In this document: in pieces, positions 5,550 through 5,607 of the stretch
How positions within the stretch are numbered: the stretch's first letter is position 1
How the letters are laid out: the number at the start of each line of letters is the position of its first letter
Assembly: GCA_017964055.1 (NCBI GenBank)
Contig: JAGCSS010000321.1
Coordinates: forward strand, 1-5,607
From: Lachnospiraceae bacterium
GTDB lineage: Bacteria > Bacillota > Clostridia > Lachnospirales > Lachnospiraceae
Length of the DNA stretch: 5,607 nucleotides
Reading direction: 5' to 3'
The notes under the pieces: model-generated
Told to the model about the DNA's origin: nothing
Databases searched by the model: none
What the model saw: the letters and a program-made list of their open reading frames with translations, nothing else
Translations under genes and position numbers: made by a program

Positions 5550-5577
5550 TGCTATAATGTACTCGTAAAGCAGTACA
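5550..5577 (+). promoter_or_regulatory. Extended -10 promoter with adjacent dyad, reading out of the window
   Basis: TGCTATAAT (5550-5558) is a perfect extended -10 element (TGnTATAAT), which can work without a -35. None is seen at the usual distance. An inverted repeat TGTACT (5558-5563) / AGTACA (5572-5577), with an 8-nt spacer, covers the expected start site near 5565 and could be an operator. The remaining bases to 5607 are AT-rich and hold no start codon with a good ribosome binding site. The gene served would lie beyond the window. Confidence 0.45.
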
Positions 5578-5607
5578 GTATATCGAAAATCTATAATTCT
5601 ATATGCA

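Overview
The window looks like chromosomal DNA from a Gram-positive anaerobe of the Clostridia, probably near the Lachnospiraceae. The grounds are strong AGGAGG-like ribosome binding sites, lipoprotein signal peptides of Gram-positive style, roughly 50% G+C in most genes, and the type of molybdopterin-binding protein present. This placement comes from protein style, not from a database comparison.

Layout, left to right. Positions 1-210 hold the 3' end of a carboxylesterase gene that begins outside the window. A leader region (211-364) follows. It has a sigma-A-type promoter, a dyad resembling a ModE operator lying across the promoter, and two hairpins. Next comes a molybdate ABC transporter on the + strand: modA (365-1183, lipoprotein binding protein), modB (1265-1942, permease) and modC (2018-3145, ATPase). 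Beyond an 82-nt hairpin lies a 338-residue protein with a molybdopterin-binding (MoCF) domain and a cysteine-rich tail (3292-4308). The right end has an unrecognised lipoprotein gene (4450-5091), preceded by a possible 18-codon leader ORF that overlaps its start codon. After it come a small TPR-like gene of lower G+C (5142-5474) and an extended -10 promoter reading out of the window.

Function: ModA should capture molybdate or tungstate outside the membrane, ModB forms the channel and ModC powers import. The adjacent MoCF protein probably acts in assembly or handling of the molybdenum cofactor, so positions 234-4308 form a molybdenum supply unit. If the operator-like dyad is real, the unit would be shut off when molybdate is plentiful.

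The most unusual structure is a family of short palindromic repeats. One 24-nt unit stands alone between modA and modB. Two more form a perfect tail-to-tail inverted pair inside modC, where they are read through in frame and add about 20 residues between the ATPase domain and the C-terminal TOBE-like domain. I see no tRNA or rRNA gene, CRISPR array, transposase gene or phage gene, and no clear undescribed multi-gene system.
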